64,000 nucleotides of DNA from Crenobacter luteus. GTDB lineage: Bacteria > Pseudomonadota > Gammaproteobacteria > Burkholderiales > Chromobacteriaceae. The notes below the pieces were generated by a model that made no database searches, had not been told where the DNA came from, and worked only from the letters and a program-made list of their open reading frames with translations. The stretch lies in assembly GCF_004345725.1 (NCBI RefSeq), contig NZ_SLXG01000010.1:1-64000 (forward strand), read 5' to 3'. How positions within the stretch are numbered: the first letter of the stretch is position 1; the number at the start of each line of letters is the position of its first letter. Shown here one piece after another: positions 48,601-55,411 of this stretch. The position numbers and the translations under genes are program-made.

Positions 48601-48686
48601 ATTCGTGCCGCTGCCAGACCGAACGGATCGACGGCGTCGCGCTGCGCCACCCGGCGCAGGCGCTCCTGGCGGCGCTCAAGGCTTGA
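45663..48686 (+). CDS. FAD/FeS D-2-hydroxyglutarate dehydrogenase (YdiJ type)
   Basis: A 1007-residue fusion of a glycolate-oxidase-like FAD domain (FAD loop PRGGGTGTNGQSLTDGLVVD, STSNRATLGGMINTDASGQGS), a D-lactate-dehydrogenase-type C-cap, and an iron-sulfur part. Cys motifs CNGNGACYNYDPDDAMCPSY and GCLACKSCVGQCPIKVDVP, then a CCG domain (AGCCGMAGTYGHE). Length and order match E. coli YdiJ (about 1018 residues), an oxidiser of D-2-hydroxyglutarate. This converts the HglS product to 2-oxoglutarate. It holds seven TTGGCCGAG copies (46245, 46749, 46784, 47964, 48158, 48309 in the gene, with 48754 just beyond being intergenic), the densest cluster in the window. Confidence 0.88.
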   Translation: MIPRLTAPAPADALYLDFLAELRLRGFTGETSAAGADRTVLATDNSIYQLLPQAVVFPRHADDLALVAKLAAEPRFRGLKLAPRGGGTGTNGQSLTDGLVVDVSRHMNRILEINVAERWVRVEAGVVKDQLNAALKPYGLFFAPELSTSNRATLGGMINTDASGQGSCLYGKTRDHVLELDTVFLGGVRWHSRPLAEAELEVVQRRDDVVGAAHRLLAAIARDHAALIAEKFPRLNRCLTGYDLAHIRDEAGRFNLNNILCGAEGTLGFIAEAKLNVLPIPRASALVNVRYVSFDAALRDAQRLMALRAASIETVDSKVLNLARQDIVWHGVREFFPDDATPAQGINLVEFLADSDEELERTLAEVVGRLDAEGSANGRLGHTVARGAAVGRVWGMRKKSVGLLGNQKGGARPIPFVEDTAVPPENLADYIAEFRALLDGHGVSYGMFGHVDAGVLHVRPAIDMKNPAEEGLVRQITDGVVALTKKYHGLLWGEHGKGVRSEYAPEFFGPLYPALQEIKAVFDPHNQLNPGKIAAPVGQHLYKIDEVPTRGQHDRVIPIASRAKFDEALHCNGNGACYNYDPDDAMCPSYKGTRERRHSPKGRASLLREWLRQLSLSGVDVVAESERLKARGAFAGFFARWRNTRAGEADFSHEVMEAMQGCLACKSCVGQCPIKVDVPEFRAKFLELYYGRYLRPLKDHFVGSLESLLPLIARAPWLYNAAVTSGAGQALLKKLNLVDSPALSGVNLQKELARRGFQLATPEAIGTLAEADRARAVVVVQDAFTSYFETRLVLDVFELLRALGFVPLLAPFMPNGKPLHVHGFLGRFRRVASANVAMLKTFEAAGLPLVGVDPSMTLTYRAEYAKTLGADAVPTVRLIQEWLAERLDALPKRADIAAQRFALLPHCTEKTNAPAAVADWQKLFAALGLELGVKPAGCCGMAGTYGHEADKRDMSEKIYGLSWAGIVASRGETELLATGYSCRCQTERIDGVALRHPAQALLAALKA

Positions 48687-48715
48687 GCCGTCACGAAACG
48701 CGACGCCCAAAACAC

Positions 48716-48744
48716 AACGCCCCGCATCGAGCGGGGCGTTTTTT
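48716..48744. terminator. Terminator shared by the YdiJ-type gene and trpE
   Basis: Perfect 10-base stem AACGCCCCGC / GCGGGGCGTT with loop ATCGA and following T run. It lies between convergent genes. A TTGGCCGAG copy (48754-48762) sits between it and the trpE stop. Confidence 0.93.
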
Positions 48745-48764
48745 CGTGCAAGCTTGGCCGAGAC

Positions 48765-50228
48765 TCAGGCGTCGAGACCCGCCTGCACCAGCTCGGCGGC
48801 GCGGATCACCGCGCGCGCCTTGTTCTGCGTTTCCTGCCATTCCGACTCGGGCACCGAGTCGGCGACGATGCCGGCGCCCGACTGCACGTAGAGCGTGTCG
48901 TTCTTGATCACCGCGGTGCGGATCGCGATCGCCAGGTCCATGTCGCCCGAGAAGCCGAGGTAGCCGACCGCGCCGCCGTAGACGCCGCGCTTGGTCGGTT
49001 CGAACTCGTCGATGATCTCCATCGCGCGCACCTTGGGCGCGCCCGACAGCGTGCCGGCCGGGAAGGCGGCCTTCAGGATCGCGATGTTCGAGACGTCCGG
49101 GCCGACGCGGCCCTCGACGCTCGACACGATGTGCATCACGTGCGAGTAGCGCTCGATCACCATATTGTCGGTGACCTTGACGCTGCCGGTGTCGGCGACG
49201 CGGCCGACGTCGTTGCGGCCGAGGTCCATCAGCATCACGTGCTCGGCGATTTCCTTCGGGTCGGCCAACAGTTCCTCTGCCAGCGCCTGGTCTTCCTCGC
49301 GCGTCTTGCCGCGCACGCGCGTGCCGGCGATCGGGCGCACGGTGACGGTGTCGTTCTCGCGGCGCACCAGGATCTCGGGCGAGGCGCCGACGACGTGGAA
49401 GTCGTCGAAGTGGTAGAAGAACATGTACGGCGACGGGTTCAGGCTGCGAAGCGCGCGGTAGAGCGCCAGCGGCGACTCGGAAAACGGCATGCTCATGCGC
49501 TGCGCGAGCACCACCTGCATGATGTCGCCGTCGACGATGTAGTTCTTGGCCGCGACGACCGCGTCCTTGAACTCGGCCTCGCCGTATTCGGATTTCGCCT
49601 CGGTCCTGGCGCCCGGCAGCGACAAGGGCAGCGGCACCGGCTGGCGCAGTTGCTGGCGCAGCTGCTTGAGGCGCGCCTCGGCCTTGGCGAGGGCGTTCGG
49701 CACCGCCGGGTCGGCGTAGACGACCAGATACAGCTTGCCCGACAGGTTGTCGACCACCGCCAGCTCCTCGGACAGCATCAGGAGCATGTCCGGCGTGCCG
49801 ACCGGGTCGGGTTTTTCGACGCCGGCCAGACGGGGCTCGATGTGGCGCACGGTGTCGTAGCCGAAGTAGCCGACCAGGCCGCCGGTGAAGCGCGGCAGGC
49901 TGTCGACCGGCGGGGTGCGAAAGCGCGCCTGGAAGGCTTCGATGAAGGCGAGCGGGTCGCCCTCGTGCTGCTCGATGACCTTGTCGCCGTATTCGACCTG
50001 CACCTTCCTGCCGTTGACGCGCACGCGCGTGGTCGCCGGCAGGCCGATGAAGGAGTAGCGGCCGAAGCGTTCGCCGCCGACCACCGATTCGAGCAGGTAG
50101 GAATAGGGCTGGTTCGCCAGTTTCAGGTAGACCGACAGCGGCGTGTCGAGGTCGGCGAACAGTTCGAGCGTGACCGGAATCCGGTTGTAGCCCTGGGCCG
50201 CGAGGTGTTCAAACGTCTGCGGGGTCAT
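48765..50228 (-). CDS. trpE: Anthranilate synthase component I
   Basis: A 487-residue chorismate-using enzyme making anthranilate with TrpG. It has the tryptophan feedback site LLES in [20 protein letters not shown], and the chorismate core [30 protein letters not shown]-type [13 protein letters not shown], and [22 protein letters not shown] 50228 (MTPQTFEHL) has GGGAG just upstream; the longer start is TTG. gph lies directly upstream, the conserved gph-trpE order of beta-proteobacteria and Pseudomonas. A possible leader peptide with two Trp codons precedes it. Confidence 0.95.
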   Translation of the reverse strand: MTPQTFEHLAAQGYNRIPVTLELFADLDTPLSVYLKLANQPYSYLLESVVGGERFGRYSFIGLPATTRVRVNGRKVQVEYGDKVIEQHEGDPLAFIEAFQARFRTPPVDSLPRFTGGLVGYFGYDTVRHIEPRLAGVEKPDPVGTPDMLLMLSEELAVVDNLSGKLYLVVYADPAVPNALAKAEARLKQLRQQLRQPVPLPLSLPGARTEAKSEYGEAEFKDAVVAAKNYIVDGDIMQVVLAQRMSMPFSESPLALYRALRSLNPSPYMFFYHFDDFHVVGASPEILVRRENDTVTVRPIAGTRVRGKTREEDQALAEELLADPKEIAEHVMLMDLGRNDVGRVADTGSVKVTDNMVIERYSHVMHIVSSVEGRVGPDVSNIAILKAAFPAGTLSGAPKVRAMEIIDEFEPTKRGVYGGAVGYLGFSGDMDLAIAIRTAVIKNDTLYVQSGAGIVADSVPESEWQETQNKARAVIRAAELVQAGLDA

Positions 50229-50279
50229 GGGGTCTCCCAATAAAGCCAGTGATTGCGTGAAAGGGGCGGTTGGCGTGGC

Positions 50280-50363
50280 TCAGCGTTGCCATCGCCAGCT
50301 GGCGAGATTGGGAAGGAAATGCATGTCGAGATCGCGATCGGTCAGGGTTGAACTGTTTTGCAT
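50280..50363 (-). CDS. Possible trp leader peptide (attenuation)
   Basis: A 27-codon reading frame (or 14 codons from an internal ATG at 50324) lies between gph and trpE and ends NLASWRWQR-stop, with Trp at the fourth and second residues before the last. The RNA around it can form mutually exclusive stems: TCGCC/GGCGA at 50292-50305 (covering one Trp codon) and TGGCG-A-TGGC paired with GCCACGCCA just after. A later AGCCA/TGGCT pairing precedes TTTATT, a weak terminator candidate. No good ribosome site is visible for either start, so this remains tentative. Confidence 0.4.
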   Translation of the reverse strand: MQNSSTLTDRDLDMHFLPNLASWRWQR

Positions 50364-50367
50364 GAGG

Positions 50368-51039
50368 CTATGCGCGATCATTTTTCAACAAATCGTACAG
50401 TTCGACAAGGTTGCCGATCGTCGCGTCGGCGTCGCCGTCGGCCAGGTCGCCGTAGCCGTAGGACACCGCGACCACCGGGCAGCCGGCGGCGCGCGCGGCG
50501 AGCACGTCGTTGATCGAGTCGCCGACCATCGCCAGTTTGGCGGGCGCGACGCCGAGCACCTCGGCGGTGTGCGTCAGCGGCAGCGCCGACGGTTTTTTCT
50601 CCGGCAGCGAGTCGCCGCCGAGGATCAGGCTGAAGTAGCCGGCGAGGCCGAGTTGTTCGAGCAGCGGCATGGCGAAGGCGGCCGGCTTGTTGGTGACCAC
50701 CGCCAAGGGCAGGCGGCGCGCGCGCAGCAGTTCGAGCGCCTCGACCACGCCGGCGTAGGGGCGGGTCAGGTCGGCGAGGTGCTCGCGGTAGTGGCGGGCG
50801 AAGAAGGCAAGGCCGGCTTCCCATCGCGCAGGTTCGGCGACGCCGTCGCGCTCGTCGGTCAGCGTGCGGTGCACCAGTTTCGCGAGGCCGTCGCCGACGT
50901 GGCCGGCGACGCGGGCGTCGGTGAGGCGCGGCAGGCCGAAATGCTCGCGCATCGCGTTGGCGGCGGCGGCCAGGTCGGGCAGGGAGTCGACCAGGGTACC
51001 GTCCAGGTCGAAGGCGAGGGCTTCAATCGATGAGAACAT
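50368..51039 (-). CDS. gph: Phosphoglycolate phosphatase
   Basis: A 223-residue HAD hydrolase removing phosphate from 2-phosphoglycolate. Nucleophile D11 and acid/base D13 in AFDLDGTLVDSLPD; motif II VVTNKPAAF; motifs III/IV with Lys in LPEKKPSALPL and MVGDSINDVLAARAAGC. Upstream of trpE on the same strand with 139 bases between, where the leader candidate lies. Confidence 0.93.
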   Translation of the reverse strand: MFSSIEALAFDLDGTLVDSLPDLAAAANAMREHFGLPRLTDARVAGHVGDGLAKLVHRTLTDERDGVAEPARWEAGLAFFARHYREHLADLTRPYAGVVEALELLRARRLPLAVVTNKPAAFAMPLLEQLGLAGYFSLILGGDSLPEKKPSALPLTHTAEVLGVAPAKLAMVGDSINDVLAARAAGCPVVAVSYGYGDLADGDADATIGNLVELYDLLKNDRA

Positions 51040-51070
51040 GGCGTCGGGCGGCCCGGACCTAGCCCGGGCG

Positions 51071-51739
51071 TCAAATATGATCGAGCGCGCCAGTATATAC
51101 GATAGGGCCGGTCGGCTGGCCGTGCGGCGCGCCGCCTTCCGGTTCGACGCTGACGGCCAGACCGGTCGCGCCGGCCAGCTCGGCCTCGCGCCCGGCCAGC
51201 GGCTGGTCGGCGTCGCCGATCACGCCGAGCGAGCGTGGCGCGCCGCTTTTGGGCAGAGCCCACAGCTCGAGCACCCGGCCGCCCGGCGTGGCGGCGTCGC
51301 GGCGCAGGCGGCCGGCGTAGAGCTTGCCGGTCTGCGCGCTGTGGCTGACCACCAGCATCGGCGTGCCGCCGGCGTTCTCGAGCACCACCAGCGGCGTCGG
51401 CACGACCTCGGGCGCCAGCAGCGGGCTGGCCAGCAGCATCAGCATCAGCGCGCAGGCGAAGCCGCCGGCGGCGAAGCCCCAGCGGCCGAGCAGGGTCGCG
51501 GTCTTGTCGCGCCAGCCCAGCCTCTCCTCGACACCGCGCCAGACGCGGGCGGGCGGCGCTTCGGCCCCCTGCGCGGCGTCGAGCGGATGGAGCGTGCGCT
51601 CGAGCACGGCGACCTCGGCGGCGAGGCTGGGGTGGGCCGGCAGCAGCGCGTCGAAGCGGCGCCGGGCGCGGCCGCGCAGCGTGCCGGCGACGTAGCGCGC
51701 CGCGAGCGCGCGGCGGCGTTGGGGTGTCAGGTAGTTCAT
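51071..51739 (-). CDS. Anti-sigma factor (RskA-like)
   Basis: A 222-residue bitopic protein: cytoplasmic N-terminal sigma-binding region (LAARYVAGTLRGRARRRFDALL), one membrane helix (about 85-108), and a periplasmic RskA-type C-terminal domain with VLENAGGTPMLVVSH and LELWALPKSGAPRSLG. It should hold the upstream ECF sigma factor inactive until a periplasmic signal. Start ATG 51739 overlaps the sigma gene stop by 4 bases, fitting a sigma/anti-sigma pair. Confidence 0.88.
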   Translation of the reverse strand: MNYLTPQRRRALAARYVAGTLRGRARRRFDALLPAHPSLAAEVAVLERTLHPLDAAQGAEAPPARVWRGVEERLGWRDKTATLLGRWGFAAGGFACALMLMLLASPLLAPEVVPTPLVVLENAGGTPMLVVSHSAQTGKLYAGRLRRDAATPGGRVLELWALPKSGAPRSLGVIGDADQPLAGREAELAGATGLAVSVEPEGGAPHGQPTGPIVYTGALDHI

Positions 51740-52287
51740 GCTTCCCCCACGCAGTCCTTGAGGTGATCGAGGGCCCGGCGCAGCCAGCTCTTGACCGTGC
51801 CCAGCGGCGTGGCGAGCGCGCGGGCGATGTCCTGGTGGCTCAGGCCGTGGAAATAGGCGAGCACCACGCTCTGGCGCTGGCCGGCCGACAGGCGGGAGAG
51901 ACAGTCCTGCAGCCGGCCGGCCTCCTCGCGCGAGGCCAGCGACGGCAGCGGCTCGAGCGCCTCCCGTCCGGCGAGCCCGGCCAGGCTCGCGTCGCCGTCC
52001 GCGACGAGCGGCGGTTCGGCGCGCCAGCGGTCGATCACCCGGTTGCGCACCATGCGCGACAGCCACACCGGCACCGGCGCGCGCTCCGGCCGGTAGCTTG
52101 CCGCATGCTGCCAGGCGCTGACGAACACCTCCTGCACGATGTCCTCGGCGACCGCGCGGTTGCGCGTCTGCCGCAACGCCAGCGCGAAGAGGCGCGGGGC
52201 GGTGGCGTCGAAGAGCGCGCGGAAGGCGCGACGGTCGCCCAGCGCGACGCGCGCCATCAGCGCGGCCAGTTCGGAATCGTCAGCCAT
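51736..52287 (-). CDS. ECF RNA polymerase sigma factor (SigK/RpoE-like)
   Basis: A 183-residue ECF sigma factor with sigma2 (FRALFDATAPRLFALALRQTRN, AEDIVQEVFVSAWQHA) and sigma4 (AGQRQSVVLAYFHGLSHQDIARALATPLGTVKSWLRRALDHL). I start at ATG 52287 (MADDSELAAL), the third of three consecutive ATGs, since AAGG lies 6 bases before it. It pairs with the RskA-like anti-sigma downstream and a fasciclin-domain gene upstream, the same trio as mycobacterial SigK-RskA-MPT70. Confidence 0.9.
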   Translation of the reverse strand: MADDSELAALMARVALGDRRAFRALFDATAPRLFALALRQTRNRAVAEDIVQEVFVSAWQHAASYRPERAPVPVWLSRMVRNRVIDRWRAEPPLVADGDASLAGLAGREALEPLPSLASREEAGRLQDCLSRLSAGQRQSVVLAYFHGLSHQDIARALATPLGTVKSWLRRALDHLKDCVGEA

Positions 52288-52358
52288 CATCATCCTTGCC
52301 CGAAGCATTAATTGAACGTCATAGAGATGATGGCAGTTTTTATGTGAAATTCAAAATG

Positions 52359-52378
52359 GCGGGCGTTGCCGCCCGCCT
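52359..52378 (-). terminator. Hairpin after the fasciclin gene
   Basis: Stem GGCGGGCG / CGCCCGCC with loop TTGC, followed on the minus strand by ATTTTG. Likely a weak terminator separating the fasciclin gene from the sigma gene. Confidence 0.65.
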
Positions 52379-52388
52379 TCCGCTCCAT

Positions 52389-52940
52389 TCAGCCCGGCAG
52401 CAGGACCTTGTCGATGACGTTGATCACGCCGTTCTTCTGCATCACGTCGTAGGTGCTGATGCTGGCGACGCCGCCCTTCTCGTCCTTGACGACGATGTTG
52501 CGCGGGCCGTTCATCGTGAACAGCAGCCGACCGCCATTGGCGGTCTTGAGCACGGCGCTTCCGCCGCCGGCCTTGATCGCGCGCGACAGCGCCGTCATGT
52601 CGTAGCGCCCCGGCACCACGTGGTAGGTAAGGATGCCGGCCAGCATTTTCTTGTTCTCGGGCTTGAGCAGCGTGTCGACGGTGCCGGCTGGCAGCGCGGC
52701 GAAGGCGGCGTTGGTCGGCGCGAATACGGTGAACGGCCCCTTGCCCTTGAGCGTGTCGACAAGGCCGGCGGCCTTGACGGCGGCGACCAGCGTGGTGTGG
52801 TCGGCCGAGTTGACCGCGTTGTCGACAATGTCGCGGCTTGGATACATCGCCTGGCCGCCCACCATCACGGCGGATTCCGCTAGCGCGAGGCCGCTGGCGA
52901 CGAGGAAGGTGGCGGCGACAAGACGGGTCGATGTTTTCAT
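52389..52940 (-). CDS. Secreted fasciclin-domain protein
   Basis: A 183-residue exported protein: signal peptide 1-21 (LVAATFLVASGLALA), then one fasciclin (FAS1) domain with the two conserved boxes (TLKGKGPFTVFAPTNAAFAALP and ILTYHVVPGRY) and the closing NGVINVIDKVLLPG. FAS1 domains mediate adhesion or surface binding. It lies upstream of the ECF sigma/anti-sigma pair and is the likely regulatory target. Confidence 0.9.
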   Translation of the reverse strand: MKTSTRLVAATFLVASGLALAESAVMVGGQAMYPSRDIVDNAVNSADHTTLVAAVKAAGLVDTLKGKGPFTVFAPTNAAFAALPAGTVDTLLKPENKKMLAGILTYHVVPGRYDMTALSRAIKAGGGSAVLKTANGGRLLFTMNGPRNIVVKDEKGGVASISTYDVMQKNGVINVIDKVLLPG

Positions 52941-53031
52941 GACGATCTCCGGTGCACTGAATGAAGGAAGCAGCGAGGCTGCACCGGGCTATACGCGGCG
53001 GCGGCGCGAACGGATGCACGCCGCGCGAAAA

Positions 53032-53958
53032 TCAGGCGAGGAAGGGCAGGTTGATCTCGTCGCTGCGCGTCGCCGTGCCGGTCAGCTCCCGGCACAGGTC
53101 CAGCAGCGCGCGCACGCCGGCGCTCGGATACTTCTGGCGGTGGGTCAGGAAGTGGAAGTGGCGCCTCAGGTCGACGCCGGGCATCTCGAGCGGCACGAGG
53201 CTGCCGCGCCGGAAGGCGTCCTTGAGCGCCAGCCGCGATACACAGCCGATGCCGAGGCCCGATTCGACCGCGCGCTTGATCGCCTCGGTGTGCTCGAGCT
53301 CGAGCCGGATGTCGAGGCCGCTCAGCCAGTGGCGCATCGCGTGGTCGAAGGTCTCCCGGGTGCCCGAACCCGGCTCGCGCAGGATCCACGCCTCGCGCGC
53401 GACGTCGGCCGGCTCCAGCGCGCCGCGGTGCGCGAGCGGGTGGCTGGGCGCGGCGAATACCACCAGCTCGTCGGCGATCCACGGCTGCACGTCGAGGTCG
53501 GGGTGCTGGCAGTCGCCCTCGATCAGGCCGAGGTCGAGTTCGAAGTTGGCGACCTGGCGCACGACGGTCGCGGTGTTGTGCACCTCGAGCCGCACGCGGC
53601 ACTCCGGGTGGATTTGCAGGAAGCGGCCGATAATCAGGGTGGCGAGGTAGTTGCCTATCGTCAGCGACGCGCCGACGTTCAGCGGCCCGAAGCCGTGGCG
53701 GCCGGCCAGCAGCGCTTCGAGCTCGCGCGCGCGGTCCAGCAGCTCGCCGGCCTTGGGCAACAGCAGCTCGCCCTGCGCGTTGAGCCTGAGGCGCTTGCCG
53801 ATGCGGTCGAACAGCCGGGTGTCGAACTGGCGTTCCAGCTCGAGGATGGCGGTGCTGGTCGCGGACTGCGACAGCGCGAGCGCCTCGGCGGCGCGGCTGA
53901 CGCTCTCGCCGCGGGCGACCGCGACGAAGACCTCGAGTTGGCGCAGCGTGAATTTCAT
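53032..53958 (-). CDS. finR: LysR-type regulator FinR
   Basis: A 308-residue LysR regulator. HTH ESVSRAAEALALSQSATSTAILELERQFDTRLF and a full effector domain (LNVGASLTIGNYLATLIIGRF). It is divergent from the ferredoxin-NADP reductase gene. In Pseudomonas, FinR at this position activates fpr under superoxide stress and sulfur limitation, so the same role is likely. Start ATG 53958 (MKFTLRQLEVF) is the standard LysR N-terminus. Confidence 0.85.
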   Translation of the reverse strand: MKFTLRQLEVFVAVARGESVSRAAEALALSQSATSTAILELERQFDTRLFDRIGKRLRLNAQGELLLPKAGELLDRARELEALLAGRHGFGPLNVGASLTIGNYLATLIIGRFLQIHPECRVRLEVHNTATVVRQVANFELDLGLIEGDCQHPDLDVQPWIADELVVFAAPSHPLAHRGALEPADVAREAWILREPGSGTRETFDHAMRHWLSGLDIRLELEHTEAIKRAVESGLGIGCVSRLALKDAFRRGSLVPLEMPGVDLRRHFHFLTHRQKYPSAGVRALLDLCRELTGTATRSDEINLPFLA

Positions 53959-54005
53959 ATCCGTTTTCCCGATCGATCGTCCCTGATTGACCCGATTATC
54001 GGATA
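53957..54005. promoter_or_regulatory. finR-fpr divergent promoter region
   Basis: An 11-base dyad CCGAT-T-ATCGG at 53992-54002 and a wider inverted pair ATATCCG (53957-53963) / CGGATAT (53999-54005) lie in the 98-base gap. They are candidates for FinR binding; which one is used cannot be told. Confidence 0.4.
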
Positions 54006-54056
54006 TTTGCCGCCGCGCCGGTATGCAGTCCCACCCCACGAGCATGGAAAAGCGAG

Positions 54057-54833
54057 ATGGCCGACGACACCGCACGCTACACCCTGGAAACGATCACCGA
54101 CTGGCGCGCCTGGACGCCCAAGCTGTTTTCCTTCCGCACCACGCGGCCGGCCGGCTTTTGCTTCAAGGCCGGGCAGTTCGTGCGGCTCGGCGTGACGAAG
54201 GCCGACGGCGGCGAAGTCTGGCGCCCCTACTCGATGGTGTCGGCGCCGCAGCACGACTACCTCGAGTTCTACTCCATCGTGGTGCCCGGCGGCGAGTTCA
54301 CCACCGCGCTGGCGCGGCTGGGCGTCGGCGACGCGGTGCGCGTCAACCGGCTCGCGCTCGGTTTCCTGACGCTGGACCGTTTCGCCGACGGCCGCGAGCT
54401 GTGGCTGCTGTCGACCGGCACCGGGCTCGCGCCCTTCGTGTCGATGCTGTACGAGGCCGATACCTGGCGGCGCTTCGAGAAACTGGTCGTCGTGCACTGC
54501 GTGCGCGAGGCGGCCGAGCTCGCCTACCGCGACCTGATCCCGACGCTGGCGGCCGAGGCCGGCGTGCCGGAGCTGGCCGACCGGCTCGTCTACGTGCCGG
54601 TGGTCACCCGCGAGGCGGTGCCGGGTGTGCTCGGCCAACGCGTGACCACGCTGATCGCGAACGGCGAACTCGAGCGCCGCGTCGGCCTCGCCTTCGACCT
54701 CGAACGCTCGCGCGTGATGATCTGCGGCAATCCCGGCATGGTGGACGACACCCGCGCGGTGCTCGGCGCGCGCGGTTTCGCGCTGTCGCGCCGCGCCGCG
54801 CCGGGCCAGCTGGCGGTCGAGCAGTACTGGTAG
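54057..54833 (+). CDS. fpr: Ferredoxin--NADP(+) reductase
   Basis: A 258-residue FAD flavoenzyme moving electrons between NADPH and ferredoxin or flavodoxin, supporting FeS repair. FAD motif RPYSMVSAPQHDYLEFYSIVV, NADP site LLSTGTGLAPFVSM, and the C-terminal end VEQYW typical of bacterial subclass Fpr. Length matches. Paired with finR. One TTGGCCGAG copy (54630, Leu-Gly-Gln frame). Confidence 0.93.
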   Translation: MADDTARYTLETITDWRAWTPKLFSFRTTRPAGFCFKAGQFVRLGVTKADGGEVWRPYSMVSAPQHDYLEFYSIVVPGGEFTTALARLGVGDAVRVNRLALGFLTLDRFADGRELWLLSTGTGLAPFVSMLYEADTWRRFEKLVVVHCVREAAELAYRDLIPTLAAEAGVPELADRLVYVPVVTREAVPGVLGQRVTTLIANGELERRVGLAFDLERSRVMICGNPGMVDDTRAVLGARGFALSRRAAPGQLAVEQYW

Positions 54834-54849
54834 CGGAACCGGCGTGCCG

Positions 54850-55368
54850 TCAGCTCTGCCCGGCGACGCAGCGCGGAGCGTCGGCCGCGTCGTCGTGCCG
54901 GCGGCGCTGCTGGATCAGTTCGGCGAGGATGGACACCGCGATCTCGGCCGGCGTGCGGCTGCCGATGGCCAGGCCGATCGGCGCGCAGAGGCGATCGAGG
55001 CGCGTCGCGTCGACGCCGCGTGCGGCCAGACGCGCGCGGCGCGCGGCGGCGTTGGCGCGCGAGCCGATCGCGCCGACGTAGAAGGCCCCGGTTTCGAGCG
55101 CCGCGGCCAGCGCCGCGTCGTCGAGCTCGGGTACGTGGGTCAGCGCGAGCACCGCGGTGCGCGCGTCCGGGCGCGCGTTGTGCACGGCCTCGTCGGGCGC
55201 GCCGGCCAGCCAGTCGCTGCCGGCCAGCGGCCAGGCGGCGCGCCGGTCCTCGCGCGGCTCGTTCAGCAGTACGGCGAAGTCGAGCGCCGGCGCGATGCGC
55301 GCGAGGTGTTCGGATACCTGGCCGGCGCCGACGAGGATCAGGCGCCAGGCGGGATCGGATGCGGGCAT
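54850..55368 (-). CDS. XdhC-family protein, C-terminal domain only
   Basis: A 172-residue protein corresponding to the Rossmann-like C-terminal domain of XdhC (LILVGAGQVSEHLARIAPALDFAV, AVLALTHVPELDDAALAAAL, YVGAIGSRANAAARRARL, IGSRTPAEIAVSILAELIQ). Full XdhC helps insert sulfurated molybdenum cofactor into xanthine dehydrogenase. The N-terminal XdhC/CoxI domain is absent, and no xanthine dehydrogenase is nearby. Third gene of an rpe-SDR-xdhC run. Confidence 0.8.
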   Translation of the reverse strand: MPASDPAWRLILVGAGQVSEHLARIAPALDFAVLLNEPREDRRAAWPLAGSDWLAGAPDEAVHNARPDARTAVLALTHVPELDDAALAAALETGAFYVGAIGSRANAAARRARLAARGVDATRLDRLCAPIGLAIGSRTPAEIAVSILAELIQQRRRHDDAADAPRCVAGQS

Positions 55369-55411
55369 GGGAAGCGCTCCGGCAAAGAGTGGAAAACGGG
55401 CGGCGGCGGGC

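Noticed and set aside
45345-48710. 1121-codon leftward frame opposite the YdiJ-type gene
   Set aside because: Antisense shadow; the sense frame shows FAD and FeS motifs.
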